Origin: Silurus meridionalis | Taxonomy: Eukaryota; Chordata; Actinopteri; Siluriformes; Siluridae | Assembly (NCBI RefSeq): GCF_014805685.1 | Contig: NC_060887.1 | Coordinates: 8,440,463-8,504,462, forward strand | DNA length: 64,000 bases | Direction of reading: 5' to 3' | In this document: positions 47,066 through 60,629 of the stretch, piece after piece | Layout of the letters: every line of letters starts with the position of its first letter | Position numbering within the stretch: position 1 is the first letter of the stretch | The notes under the pieces: model-generated | What the model saw: only the letters and a program-made list of their open reading frames with translations | Databases searched by the model: none | What the model was told of the DNA's origin: nothing | Program-made: the position numbers and the translations under genes

Positions 47066-48699
47066 TGTCTTTTAAATTATCCTTCGAGGCTGCACTGGAG
47101 ATTCCGCTTACTGAATTAACCTATTCAGTACAATCACAGAAAACCTCAATTAAAAGTAACCAAATCAATAAGTGCCAGTTTAACTACAATCAAACTAGAC
47201 AGTAGGTTGTAATTGTTTTGTCGCTACACACATGATAAACTACATAGTATAAATTATGTTATAAGAAGCTAAAAGAAATATTGTTGCTCTATGTGTAAAA
47301 GCATAGTAGTGTGTGTGACCATGCCCTTGTTTACTTGGCGTTTAACTTTTATAAGATTATGAATAATTTCAAATGAGTGTCATGCTAATTATCATAGCAA
47401 TACAAATCAGAAAATTCTTTTAGAACTTTTAACGTAATTAGGAATTTTTTTTAAGAGTTAAAACTTAACAATGGCAACTTTTAAAAAACAAATTTTCATG
47501 CTGCAATGTATGCTGGGTACCAGAATAGAATAAATTGAGCCAGCCACCACTGACAATAGTTTCTAAATCTTTCTTTGTTTCTCTTACCAGAAATGTTTGC
47601 AGTGTTTTGTGGTTCTTTCTTGATTTTATGGTAAACTACTGTCAGCAGGGTTGCCAATAATCTACTGTTTTTTTTTTTTTTTTGCAGTTTGCTTCTGTAA
47701 AAATGTACAGTATATTGAATATAGTAAAATACATTACATAGTGTAGAGTTTTTTTTTTTTTTTTAAGACTGAAGGGTCAAGAGCCCAACTAAAACAACCA
47801 CTGATCTCAAAAATGGTGAGTTCAAACAAAACATTTTCAATAAAATACAAACCCTATTAAGTCTCTTTTTTTTTTTGTGAAATTTGACATGAATGAAGTC
47901 AAACTGTAATAAGTGAAGCTGGAATTTTTGTTTTTGGAGTTGTTTAATTTTCCTGGTTTTTGATGTCTGAATACACTCATTTGTTTTAATTCACTTTGTC
48001 AAGTGGACTTTACTAGTAAACTAATGTAGGGAATAGTGAATAAGGGTGTGGGTGTGATTTCAGACACAGTATCTGAGTTTTGTCTCTGAATGCTGTTAAT
48101 TCACAGTATACTGTATGCTATTTACACTTTCTCAAAAAAACAAACCTAAATTACTCAGAATGCATTGTTTTATAGGGGATTTTACTGTGGCCATTTTTAA
48201 GCAATTTTTTTGGTCTACCTTTGTGTCCTGGTATGGTTTAAAATTACATCCTGACTCACAGACCCCACTGATTTCTGTCGTTGCCAACCAAATGGCTCCC
48301 AAGAAGAGAGCTGAGTTCCCAAAATGCAGGAACAGAGCTGAGTTCCCAAAAGTGATGTCACATATCCTGTTTTCAAAAAAAGAGTTTAATTCATCCCATC
48401 CCGACCATCCAAAGCATACAATACATGCCAGCATCAGCAAAACATAAAAGAGCTCCATTTAGCTTCTGGAAGAAAAATAGGGGTCTCACGGTAGGAGTCT
48501 CAAAGTCACTTGATCATTTAAGGAATTCCTGTTTGCACTATTCTTCCTTCAAATATCCCGGAATTGCAAACCAATATCTATTTGCCTTAACTTGCGTTAT
48601 TTTTGCTGATCTACTTGATTGTTTTTATAAAACCAGAAAACCTGCACTTAAATCTGTCTGCTTCACCACACAGTGGTTAGTGCTATTCAGTGTTTAATA
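47066..48699. other. No gene seen
   Basis: AT-rich with oligo-T runs. A short tandem duplication of 'agagctgagttcccaaaa' occurs at about 48308-48352. Confidence 0.35.
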
Positions 48700-48860
48700 A
48701 ACTACATTTACACATTTTAAAATACACCCAAAGCAGCTTACATTTGACCAGTTTCACGGGTTAAGGCATCTGCTCTAGAACACTGACAGCTTGGTGCTGG
48801 AATTTGAACCCTTACAACCCTCCAATCCATAAGTCAATTCCTGAACCATAGTTCCACCTA
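48700..48860 (-). mobile_element. tRNA-derived SINE, reverse
   Basis: On the complement: 'ggtggaactatggttcagga', a B-box-like 'gggttcaaattccagcacc', then 'aaatgtaagctgctttgggt'. Same family type as the copies at 24.3 and 26.4 kb. Confidence 0.65.
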
Positions 48861-51800
48861 CAACATTATTTCTGTTTCTAAAATATCATTACCCTGTTTA
48901 GGTGTCAGAATCCAAAAACTTCATGATGAAATGTTAAACTCATAGTGTTAATTAAATAAATTCAAATCACAGTCTAAGATGCATGTACCACCTCTGCCAA
49001 ATCTTAATGTCATTTCTTGATATATGGAGTCTTAGTGTTATGACAGGTGCTTGAGATGGAGGCGAACAGCTGAGCGCATACCAGAGTCAGCTAGAAACAG
49101 AGTTTAAAACTAATGCAACCTTCTTCTTTTGTGACAACATACGTCAAGTTATGATTTAAGATGCTGTTCAGAAACTTTATAGACAACTGGGCAAAAGCTT
49201 AGTTAGCTTACAAGTGAAGAATGTTTCTCGTGTAGTCAGCACAAAATGAAAAATTACTTAGTTAGCTTAGCTAGTGTTTCTCCGGATTTTTCCTTCACAG
49301 TATGATCAGTTTTCTACTCAGGTTTCTGTTAAATAAAATACACAAACCATAAAATACTATAAAACACTATTAAAAGTCTCTACATAATTACTACTTAATG
49401 ATCACTACACCTTTAATGGTTTACACCTGAAATAATGCACAAAGAACCACATTAGCCTTTAAAGACTGAATAGGTAAAGCTGAACAATAATCAACTAACT
49501 AAACAACTTAACTACTAACTAACATCAGTGTACACAAATACACTATACCCCTGACTGAGTAACATAAATAATAAATAAGATTTTATTACAATACTTGCTA
49601 TTTGAAAATGCTGTATATTACAATAGCTTAAAGCATTAAAGACAAAGGTTAAAAAAAGAATAAAGTTCTATAAATCTATATGCAAATCGAGTTTAAAAAC
49701 AAAATACTCCCCTTCTTTACATTGCAACCAGTGTAACCCAGTAATATAGGTAAAATATACACTTGTGTTTTAAGCCACATGAAGAAATTCACAAAAAATA
49801 AAAATCAATCAAGTAATTTTAGTTATTTGTTTGTTAAATTTACACAATCACAGATTGTTTTCAACATATTTACTGAACCATCGTACATTTTTTTCTTATA
49901 GTCTGTGTGTATATATATATATACACACAGCTTGGTCCATATGAAATTACAAACTGATCTGACTCACAGGCTGATGAAACTGGTTCGACCGATTATGTGC
50001 CTCTTACGCAAAACCAGGAGAAACAATGGTATAGCATATGACATAAGAGCAGCGTCTCGTGAATTATACACACCACTCATCCGGTTAATTTGGATCGGCT
50101 ACAGGGAGGTCAATAATGCTGGACAGGCTTTGCTTTATTATTAACCAGGGAAGCCACATTTGGGGTTGGTGCATTGTAACAGCATACTCATACAGTTCCT
50201 GCAGCTGTGTGCATTATGCATTACATCCTTATGAAAAACAAATGAGTTCTGAATAATGCATCTGGCCAGCTAGCATTCGGAAATTTTCAGATAAACATGC
50301 CAGAGCCAACAGTTCACTGGTAGAGGTCACGCTGAAGGCCACAGAACTAGTTACAGTACAGTGTAACTACAGGCACCAGGATTTATTTCTGTATACACAT
50401 CAGGGACAGTCACACTTACATGTGCCAGCAGCTACTGAAGTCCTTGAGCACTAAAGTACAAATATACAATGTTTGAGAATTGATTTGCTGACTTGTTGGC
50501 TCTTTAAACAATAGATATCAGTGCTCAAATGCCTGCCTTTCACAAAGCAACGCATGTATTTTTCAGTGACACCTCAAAAACGGTTTCCATTATGCCAAAA
50601 TATTACATAGTGTTTAGTGACTAAAACTAAGCTCAGTTCAGCTCTAAGGCAAATATACCAGTGCACTGATACTACAATGCAATATATCAGGTGTATTTGA
50701 ACTAACAATAATTTATCTTACAGATATGAAGGCACAGTGTTTTCCTTATCATTAAAGTCTCAGATAAGACATTAATTGGATATAGGGTTTGCCCTTGTCC
50801 TTACTCATACAATGTCATGCAGCTTACCAGGCACATACAATGAAAATATGACGTACTATTAGTATACATTTATTGTCTTTGATTTCTGTGCTAGTAACAC
50901 TTTAGTCCTAAATAATAAAAATGTTGTAATACATAATACCATTTGTTGCTTCATTCTGTTCAGTTAATTTTTCTTCAGAACATGCATTTTTAGTTATTCA
51001 CATTTTTCACATTTTCACATTTTTCTTTTTATATTCACATTTTCAGCTTTTTACGAATAATTATATTTATATATTAGTGCAAAAAAACACGTGCATAATC
51101 TATGTAAGCCTGAGTTATACTTAGGCTTTTTTGTGTCATATTTGTATCAAACATCAGTTTAAATGTTATAAAATACTAATCCCCTAAAATCCAAACAACT
51201 CTTTTCTCAAGACCCAAAGGCATTTATAGCCCAGTACAGTGTTAAAAAAATTCCCAGTGCTAATAGTGCCTTAGGCTCAAACCTGCCTTAATGCAATAAC
51301 TGCACAAGAAAGCATGAAAAGCAGCGTTGTTTATTGCTATGATTGGTGGGGTGATTTATTGCTTTCACTTGAGAGGCCACAATATTCCAAACACACTAAC
51401 CCACTCAACGTGCTGCAAATAGGTCACCATCACTGCAGTTACCCCAAGGGAAAGCTAAGCAAGGGCTCCCAAACAAGAAATTAACAAGAATGAGACCGGA
51501 AAAGACCATGTTTTGCTGAACAGGTCATGAGTTATGCATGCCAATTATACTTCTCTTTCCAATTAGCTCACCTTTCTTGTCTCCAATTAGTTTACTTCTC
51601 TTGATCATTTGTTTTCTTGTTCGTTTGTTTCTCTACAGTAAACGTGAAAGCTGTGCATGATTAGGCTCTGAGCGCACATACCATGGACAGCAGCTGGTGT
51701 TTCTGAGTAGAGTAAGGTTTCTCTGAACTCCGATCACATTTCCTGGAACTCAAAAGGGCATTCAGAGAGGAACCAAGACATTCTTACCTTGCTTATGTTA

Positions 51801-52017
51801 CTGGAATATAAAATTTAACAAAGAGCTAACACATTTTTTTATGAAAAGCTAAAAAATATTAGCACTGCTTTAATCTCAAGGTGCTCATTGAGAGGTCCAG
51901 ACTGACATACCTCATGCTTCTAACCATATCATTCCTGTAAGTTTTCTATTTTGTCACTCAATAATACAATATGTATTAAGAAGAACAAATAAAAATGATT
52001 GTTACAATAATAAAGAA
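48861..52017. other. No gene seen
   Basis: About 3.2 kb of AT-rich sequence without a coding exon or repeat I can name. Confidence 0.35.
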
Positions 52018-52205
52018 AAGGGATACTGTAGCACAATGGGTTGCATTGTCACTCCAGGGTCCTAGTTTCAATCCTGAGCTCAGGTTGCTCTCTGTGTGTT
52101 CATTTGGGCTTTCTGCAGTACCCTGGTTTTCTCCCAGTTAAAATATATTGAAGATTGGTGTACTGGCTATACAAAACTGCCCATAGGTATGAAAGAGAAT
52201 GTGAA
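52018..52205 (+). mobile_element. tRNA-derived SINE
   Basis: A-box-like 'tagcacaatgg', B-box-like 'agtttcaatcctgag', then 'tctgtgtgttcatttgggct' and 'tggttttctcccagtt', the layout of a common fish SINE. It runs directly into LINE sequence. Confidence 0.7.
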
Positions 52206-52217
52206 CTTCTGCAGTTC

Positions 52218-53060
52218 TACTAAGTGAGAAACTGCTCAGGATGGGTGTCAACACATCCAATGTGTCCTGGATAGCTGACTGTCTCTTAGATAGGCCCAAG
52301 TTTGTAAGATTGGGGAATTCCCTGTCTGATGTGGAGGTCAGTAACACAAAAGCACCTCAGGGGACTGTGCTTTCTCCATTCCTGTTCACTCTGTACACCT
52401 CAGATTTCCAAAATAACTCTGCGTTGCCACCTGAAGAAGTTATCTGATGACTTTGCAGTGGTGTGGTGTATTAGGGATGGACAGGGGTCAGCTTTGTGAA
52501 GTGGTGCACCAGGAACCATCTGCTTCTGAACATTATAAAAACCAAGCAGATGGTAGTAGACTTTAGGAAGTGTGATTAAACCTGTTACCATCATGGGTGA
52601 GTAGGTTGGGGTTGTGGAGAACTACAAGTACTTAGGTGTTTACTTGAAAAGTAGATTGGACTGGAGGACCAACTCTAACGTTGTTTATAATAACGGTATT
52701 GAACAGACTTTATTTCCAAATCTTTGATCAGTCTGTTGTGGCAGGTGCCCTTTATAGTGCTGTGGTCTGCTGGGGAAGTAGCACCAGTGCCAGGGATGCA
52801 GGCAGGGTCAATAAAATCCTCTGCCTGGCTGAATACATAATCGGACACAAACGAGACAGATTGAAGACAGTGAGGGACAACAGGTCACTGAACAAACTCC
52901 TGTCAATCATGGAAAATCCATCCCACCCACTACATGATCCCATACAGAGGCAGTGGAGTTCATTCTCAACAGACTGATTCAGCTTTGCTGTCACAAAGAA
53001 CGGTCCAGGAAATAATTTCTACTGTTTGCCATTGCACTGTACAATTACTCACCTCACTGT
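52218..53060 (+). mobile_element. LINE reverse-transcriptase fragment, decayed
   Basis: Reads VSWIADCLLDRPKFVRLGNS, then APQGTVLSPFLFTLYTSDFQ, and later, in other frames, KTKQMVVDFRK and NPSHPLHDPIQRQWSSFSTD. This is the RT domain and C-terminus of an L2/Rex1-type LINE with frameshifts. A (TATC)n run begins right after its end. Confidence 0.8.
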
Positions 53061-53063
53061 CAC

Positions 53064-53156
<93 letters not shown>

Positions 53157-53172
53157 CATCCATCTATCTATG
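53064..53172. repeat. (TATC)n microsatellite
   Basis: About 27 tetranucleotide units with two CATC variants near the right end. Confidence 0.95.
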
Positions 53173-54209
53173 AACAAGTAAATATTTTAGATTTTCTTAT
53201 TGTACAGATTCTGTATAATTTTCACCCACTGTGAAGACGTTTTTATAAACAAAATGGCTGATATTAAAAATGGTCAATGTATCAATCAACTTGTCATGGG
53301 TAATAAGGACTTTAAAGTTATTTGTAGTTTCAAGTAATGGTCAATGTAGTTTTACTTGCATAGCGCATTTAACAGTGGACATTGTCAAATCACATATAAA
53401 TAAAACTAAAGTGGAAATAACACACAAAGTTCATGACATAAGTCATTGAATGCAAAATGTTTAAACCAGTTGTCAGAATCTGTCAAGTTTAAATGTCTGT
53501 TAAACTTTTTTTTGGAAAATGTTTCTTGAATTTCACTAATGAAGGAGAGTAAACAGCTGTCAGGGAACCACTGCCCACGCCCCCCCTCGGCAATCAGCAC
53601 ACTCGCCTTCATACTAATCACCTTCACCTGTCTCCAATATACACCTCATACATGCTATACAGAAGAAATTCAGCTTTTTATGTCATTGTGATCCAAACTG
53701 TAGTTTATATTAGGAAATACTGAAACTATGCAGTGTCCTACTGACAACATGACCAAACATTTTGACGACCTTGTTTGTGAACAATGACAAAAGGACTTCT
53801 AAAAAAGGGCTATTCTGATGCCAATTATTTGTTCATTGACCCAAATACTTATTACCTAGAGATAAAATAAGGAATTTGAGAAAAGTAGGGGCTTTTGAAA
53901 GAAATCCAATGTATTGTGCTGCTTGTATGAATTGTTTAGAGAATGCACTTAATGGTTTGCAAATATTAAGGATGATTTGAGAAATTGAGAATTTGAGAAA
54001 CTGTATGGCTTGCCATGAGCGGAGCTAAAGAGTCACAAGCATGCAAAGCTTTTGCATAGCGATTGTCTGCAAACTGTGTCATAGCTATTAACAGTAACAA
54101 AAAATTTATAGACTTAAATGAACTATGGCTAACAGTCTAATCCAACCATACATATCTAATACAGAATCGGATTCCAAGTCTGAAATTGAACATCAAGAAC
54201 AACAGAATA
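53173..54209. other. No gene seen
   Basis: Contains a short reverse fragment of the L2-like 3' UTR at about 53345-53400 ('acagtggacattgtcaaatc'). Nothing else recognised. Confidence 0.35.
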
Positions 54210-54559
54210 CAGTAACCCTCTGCTTTTACCACGGTTCGAATCTCATGCCTACGGTTTATCACGGAGTTGCATTTGCCACATAACTAATTAGTTTGACTGA
54301 TTTTCCCGTTTTCTGGCGGATAGTAGATAGACCAAAAAACTTATAGGAAAATGTTTTTATGTTGAGTTTTATGTTGAAATAATCAAATGTATTAATTAAA
54401 ATATAATTATTAATTATAAAATGAAGTAAAACTGTTAATACAGTACAGTACTGTATATATAAAATATTATTTTTGGGGTGGCGTCCTTTTATCATGTTTT
54501 TTTTGTTTATCGCGGGCGGTTTTGGAACGTAACCACTGCGATAAATGGGGGATTTTTTT
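54210..54559. mobile_element. pogo/Tigger-like MITE
   Basis: Left end 'cagtaaccctctgcttttac' after a TA, right end (complement) with 'ccatttatcgcagtggttac' and 'ttccaaaaccgcccgcgat', an arrangement typical of Tigger-like elements. The interior holds the palindrome 'tacagtactgta' preceded by another AGTAC unit (54439-54455). The right end is decayed. Confidence 0.55.
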
Positions 54560-54905
54560 ATATAAACAAGGTTCTCCTTCCCTCATATCCAAAAACACAT
54601 TTCTTTGGAAACATTCTTCTCGAGCGAGTTCTGTACAGCACTGCCAACAACTTCCATAACCAAATGAAGCATGGTGACTGGGGAGCACTGGTTGCTGTGT
54701 GTGGTAAAGTGCCCTTCATGACATCACAAAAAGCTGTACTCGAAAAAAAATTCAAAAAAAATTATAGTAACTCAGAAGAAGTGTATTTGTCACAGAAACA
54801 TGCAGGAATACGTCCAAATATTTTTTTTTTTACAATTTTTGCCATATTTAACATGAGAATTCAACACATGAGAATTATACAACAGTGTATATAACTACAC
54901 TACGC

Positions 54906-55846
54906 TAATGCCTACTCCAAGTTTAATTTATACCCTTTTTAGGAAACTACCCAAGCACTATAATCCATTGCAGTAATGGCATTCAAATGAATTGGGTGTG
55001 TTGCATTTAATTTTGCTCCAGTTTCTAACAGAAAAGCAGTGTTTATGTTCATTTGAATTATTTAAATTTGAATCTGCTAAGACATTGGTATGTTTTCCAT
55101 TTCATTTTAACCCAAAAGTTTAGATAATACAATGTCTAAAAAGGCAATTTTCAATTTCAAGTTTATTTCTATAGCGCTTTTTACAATAGACATTGTCTAA
55201 AAACAGCTTTACAATATTCAAGAATTAACCTTACATACAGTGCACTGTATTTAAAGAGGGTGTTTCCTCACCACATCTGCAAGCAATGATAATGCCACAC
55301 AGTGAAAGATGCCACCCACGAAATTCAAGCCTTAAACCCTGAAATAACTGCTGTTTAACCACTGTTCCTCTTTAGCTCACTTGAGAAAAAACAGCACTGC
55401 CCTTAAACAAATTCCTGAAACACATGTTTAATAAGCCCTATTTTAGGTGACTGGACTACTGTATTTGGGGTTTTGGAGATCTATCCTATCCTGAAAAAGT
55501 AGTGATCCTGACTCTTTCTCCTCTCTGAACCTGCCTGGTACATCTAATGCCATAATTCCATTTAATTCTTAAATTCTTTAAAGCTGCTCTATATATTTAT
55601 TGTAAAAAGCTCTATAAAAATAAACTTGAACTTCAAAATTGCATTTTTCAAACATTGTATTATCTAAACATTTGGGTTAAAATGAAATAGAAAATATACC
55701 AATTTCTTAGCAGATTCAAATTCAAAGACAGTGGAGCAAAATTAACTGCAACACACCCAAATCTTTTAGATGCCATTACTGCAATGGTTATACTGCTTGA
55801 GTTTTTTTCCTAGATAGGGTTTAAATTAAAATAGGAGTAGGCATTA
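54906..55846. mobile_element. Long inverted-repeat (foldback-like) element
   Basis: The two ends read 'taatgcctactcc' outward in both directions. Arms of roughly 300 bp match in inverted orientation: left has 'cattgcagtaatggcattca', 'gaatctgctaagacattggt', 'tttcattttaacccaaaagt'; the complement of the right has the same words with small changes. Each arm also includes an L2-repeat-like phrase 'caagtttattt(c/t)tatag'. The loop is about 55210-55560. No protein is encoded. Confidence 0.8.
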
Positions 55847-56640
55847 ACCTAGATCAGTGAAGAAATTCTGTAATTCATAATACTTAACTTACAAGCTATC
55901 CTCAACCAAATTTCACTAGATTAAATTTTAAATCTCATGTTCTTCTATGGATTAGTGAGATTGTGTTGGATTAAGGTTGCTTTAAAACCCTGGAATGTAT
56001 TAAGAATATTGTTAAATGTGTATGTGACACTAGAAATAAAAAATCATCAAAAAAGGCAGGCAAATTACATTGCTTTAATGATTCAGTGCAGGTATTGTGG
56101 GAGAGCATAAAGATAAATTTTTCTAAATCAAACTAATGGGGTATTAAAAAAATACTGCCAAATACTGCCAAAACAGTAGTACTAGGTCCAGATCTGGCAC
56201 TGACAACACACCAGGGAGCAGGAGAACCCACATTGTTTTGCAGAATTTATGAATTCCTTGTCCAGTTTCATAAGATTTCACAAGCCCTGCTAGTGTGATT
56301 TTTCAGGTTTAGTGATGACAGAACTTAATGATGACCCTTAATGATGTTCACATGTGTTTAGGGAGAGCACTTAAGTGGTATAAATGCTGCTGTGAGTCAT
56401 TCATATAAATGATTGTCATCTAAGTAAAAAGCAACCTACATGGCAATTGGGATCCAAACAACCCTAGCAGAGGGAAACAAACTAGTATAAACCAATTGGA
56501 GTGGCTGAGGTTGTTTTTTTGTAAGCTATATTCATGACAGGAATCTATGAACGCTCTTTTGTTAAATACCAATACATCAAAAATGCATTAGCTTTAGACA
56601 TCCCATTGACTTTTCTAAAGTCAGTGCAAAGACTCCTATA
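55847..56640. other. No gene seen
   Basis: AT-rich. A short tandem 'aaatactgcc' duplication lies near 56155. Confidence 0.35.
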
Positions 56641-57105
56641 ACCAGTGCTCATCATAGCACAGAGATGGCGCTAGTTAAAGTGGTAAATGACCTGTTATTG
56701 ACCTCTGATCAGGGTTTGGTCTTTTTACTTGTTTTGCTTGACCTTAGTGCAGCTTTTGACACCATTGATCACACTATCCTCTTTGCTAGACTAGAGAATG
56801 TTGTTGAAATAAAGGGAACAGCTCTCTCTTGGCTCAGGTCTTATTTGACTGATCGCTATCAGTTTGTTGATGTAAATGGTGAGTCCTCCACACTCTCTAA
56901 GGTAAAGTTTGGTGTTCTGGAAGGATCAGTCTTAGGCCCTCTGCTTTTCTCTTTATATATGCTGCCTCTGGGTGAAATTATACATAAACATGGTATTCAC
57001 TTCCATTGCTATGCTGATGACACACAGCTGTATATTTCAGCAAAGCCAGATGAGAGAGATCAGCTTAACAATGTTGAGAAGTGTGTAAAGGTCATTAGAC
57101 AGTAG
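56641..57105 (+). mobile_element. L2-like LINE reverse-transcriptase fragment
   Basis: Uninterrupted frame with [38 protein letters not shown], the motif [20 protein letters not shown] and the catalytic [14 protein letters not shown]. This is RT motifs 1-5 of a jockey/L2-type element. The usual PQG is changed to LEG before SVLGP. It stops at the (CT)n run, so it is a 5'-truncated and internally deleted copy. Confidence 0.88.
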
Positions 57106-57130
57106 ATGTTTTGATAACTTCTTTCTGCTC

Positions 57131-57131
<1 letters not shown>

Positions 57132-57181
<50 letters not shown>
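57132..57181. repeat. (CT)n microsatellite inside the LINE
   Basis: Uninterrupted CT, directly before the LINE 3' UTR, as at 38019-38064. Confidence 0.95.
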
Positions 57182-57183
<2 letters not shown>

Positions 57184-57595
57184 GGTTAAGTTAAAAATGC
57201 TCCTGAGGTAAAAGTGACCAGTGTTCCTGCCCCTCTCCTCTCCTCTCCTCTCCTCTCCTCTCCTCTCCTCTCCTCTCCTCTCCTCGGATCTGCCCACTTC
57301 GTCCCGGCCTGCCTCTGGATGAGGATCTCTTCAATTGGAGGCCACTCTGTGCAGCTGGGGATGTTTCACATCAACAGCCCAGGTATCCATGAAATTATAA
57401 AATAAAAACAGGAGCTTTGAGGATGGATTTGGACTGTAGTTAATGTCAACAGTTTGCTACACTGACCCAGGATACTATAGGTTGAATTTGATCACCATCA
57501 CTGCCCACCTCAACATCGTTTAGCAGTAATCAATGGACAATTGGTGCCACCCAGATGAGGATGGGTTCCCTCTTGAGTCTGGTTTCATGAGCTTT
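57182..57595 (+). mobile_element. L2-like LINE 3' UTR, truncated
   Basis: 'ggttaagttaaaaatgctcc', 'gcctgcctctggatgaggat', 'ggaggccactctgtgcagct' and 'cacccagatgaggatgggtt'. An expanded (TCCTC)n pentamer occupies 57232-57285 at a place where other copies have a short pyrimidine stretch. It breaks off before the tail. Confidence 0.8.
57232..57285. repeat. (TCCTC)n pentanucleotide microsatellite
   Basis: About ten units, grown inside the LINE 3' UTR. Confidence 0.95.
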
Positions 57596-57755
57596 TATTA
57601 GTTCCTGTTTAAAATCCTCAGTCTTAATCATGTAAATAGCTATTCACTCATATACTCACACTTGCAATTTCTCTTAGATTGGATTTATTAAAGTTTTTAG
57701 TTCATTCTTTTTTGTTTTCATCTATTGTTTTTGTTTAATTCTAATCTAAATCTTG

Positions 57756-58290
57756 TTCAGTTTTAAGTTTATTTCTTGTGCACTTTTCACAATGGATATT
57801 GTCTCAAAGCAGTTTCACAGAACGTAACAATTATAGCAAAAACATTTGAATATTAATGAATTACGTTTAGTTATGTTTATTAATCCCTGATTAGCAAGTC
57901 TGGGGCGACTGTGGCAGGGAAACACTCTTTTAGATGGTATGAGAAAGAAACCTTGAGAGGAACCAGACTCAAAAGGGGAACTTATTCTCATTTGGGTGCA
58001 ATCAAGAGTGTTATTATAAATCTTAAAGACTATACTAAACATTGCAGAGAGAGAACTACCATGAGCACCGGAGTGTTTGATTATTTTGTGGAACCAGGAT
58101 CATTTAAATGTTCAAAGAAGTCCAATGTCCAAACTCTACATAAAGTGGGGTCAAAATGGCACTGGTACGTCTCCAGACAATTCAGAATGTTTGTGAGGTC
58201 GGCATACACTTTTTGAAGGTCCATAATCTTGATGAGGTGGGACACATCTGGAGCTGGGGCAACCTCAGGATGCCTCAGGATGGGCAGGGA
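57756..58290 (-). mobile_element. L2-like LINE 3' UTR, reverse copy
   Basis: 'cacaatggatattgtctcaa', 'gaccagactcaaaagggga'-like phrases ('ggaaccagactcaaaagggg') and 'gatggtatgagaaagaaacc' define the left part. The right part (58.05-58.29 kb), with an open frame on the minus strand, is less certain. Confidence 0.6.
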
Positions 58291-60629
58291 AGAAGAAGCT
58301 AGTTTCAAATTATATTCTGTATTTTCAGTCTTAAAATCTTTTATAGCACTGGTTATGTTGATTCTTTATTCCATTTATTCAATGTCTACAGTCTGACAGT
58401 TGCATACCCTTTACCCTTTAGTTTAAATGTGAAATAGCTAGATAGACAAATGTAGATCTACTTGTATAATTATATAAATTATGTCATGCTTTTGCTGTAA
58501 CATAGCTATTTGTGGGTCTGTAAGGAAGGCTCCGTTTGGTTTTGGCACTGCTCCCAGGACTGTTTTGGTAGCAGTTCCTTAAGTTTCTCTACACGTTCCT
58601 ACTCAGGCACAGCACGCTGATTATTCCATTGTGCCACAGGGCATTTCACAGCTTTTTATTTCTGTCTTCGTCCTTAACCTTAATGTATAGATATTCATTG
58701 AGAAATGTTTTTATTTAAAGTTCACCAGAATTTAATGCATCAAGATTTAAACTGTCAAAGAGTTGATGTGTGCTCTTTTAAAAGAAATACAAATACTTTC
58801 TGTATTGTTCGCTGGGTGCTAGTTGTTATAGGTGAGTTGTACAAAATGCTACATACTCATGTTCACAAACACTTCATACAGCACACACACAAGCAGCATC
58901 CCTTTAGCCTGGGACCATTATATTTCTTGTGATGGCTTTGTTACAGAATTTTTAAACCTAATTGAAGCACATTGCTTTTAAAGGAGGAAGTATTAATAGT
59001 GTAAGTACTTGGAATAACTTAGTTAATATTCAGTGGATATAAACTTGGTACATTTGGTGAACTAGGATTGCTAAAAGTTCAATTGATGGTTAGGTATTTA
59101 GCAGTGCTAAATTTAACTTAGTTTAAGCAACTAACATTTGGCCTCCTTGTGTGTGTATTTTCTCTGGTATACATGCACTGAAACCATGGGCATATATTTT
59201 TCTTTTTACATACTTCATTCCTCCTGCTGTGTGTCAGGTGCAGAAGCTGCTTAAAAAAATAGACTCATGAGTTATTTTCAGAGGACAGTAAATATATACT
59301 GCGATACAAGCAGTATAGCGCATTGACTACTCTAAAATATATACAAGTTTCATTTCTCTAGTATTGTCTCTTGAGAAGATTATACTAAAATGGTTGCTGA
59401 AATGTGAGGGGTGCACTCACTTTTGTAAGATACAAAAAAGTGAGATACTAATTTTGAAAAAGTACCTGTATCAAGGATTTATAAGGTTAAATTCCATTTA
59501 ACAACTTTGCCTTGACTAATGTGAATATGTATGCAGTAATCCACAATATACTTGACTGTTTGACTATTATTTTTAAATATATTTATTTATTATGTAAATA
59601 TATATATTTATTATGCCATCATGTTAATGACTGTATGACATTTGGCAGATGAACAGCAACATAAAAATTATAGGCTATAGGATAGAAGATATTAAAAACC
59701 CCTTTCTTAGACACGTTTAGCAAAATCTGCCAACCTGGAATATAAAAAGAAAAAGAAACACGTGATATATGATTGTAGAACAAATATAATCATCATGTGA
59801 TATGTCCCTGAAGTGTGTACAGTTTATGGTCCACTGGCATCAGGGGTTACTAAATGATTATGATTTCACACTTGTGAAAAGTGATTTTCAATTCAGGACA
59901 GACATAAAACACTGTAGTTACTGATATTGATTACAATTAGAAACATACTTGCAATCCAGCTTTTTCGCTACATAGTTTATCAAAAGTATTTTAACAATTA
60001 TGGCCTATTAATTGATCCTGTATTCATTATGATATATCGATTAGCTTGATGTATGTTTCATAAAACTGAGTCATTTAATTGTACCAATAATTGCTTTTAT
60101 ATAGAAACTCAAATACAGTATGAGCCAATATCAGTGTTCCAAAATTAGGAATTGAATGCATTACAGTTTTTCTGAGAATAACTAAAGGAAAGACATTAAC
60201 TTCACAAACATAAATCACAAATTTATCCTTTCTGTAACGTTGTGCTTTGACTTTAAACATAATACATTTTGACACTGAAGGTTATTTTTCTGGTATTGTC
60301 CCTCATGCAGGTATTTCACATATAAACTAATTAGGTTTTATGGGTGGAGCTGTGTGAAGGTTGTGTGTAAAGCATGGGACATGACATGATATACTAGCCA
60401 TTAAATTTTTTTAAAGCATTTAAGATAAAAATGTGGTGCAGAGCTGATGGCCGTTGTGAGAAGCACTTGGGTTCATTGGGTGGGGTGGTTAAAATAATAA
60501 TATCCCCATGTCCCTTTAGGGAAACAGATGCTATATTTTAGGAAGGGACATTTTTCCATAAGGAAGGAATATTATGTGCTTATTTGCACACTCATCACAC
60601 CCCGATCACAGTATCTTTAATGTTTATGC
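58291..60629. other. No gene seen
   Basis: About 2.3 kb of AT-rich sequence without coding or repeat features I can assign. Confidence 0.35.

Noticed and set aside
56665..57105. 146-codon frame as a host gene
   Set aside because: It contains reverse-transcriptase motifs including YADD, so it is LINE debris.
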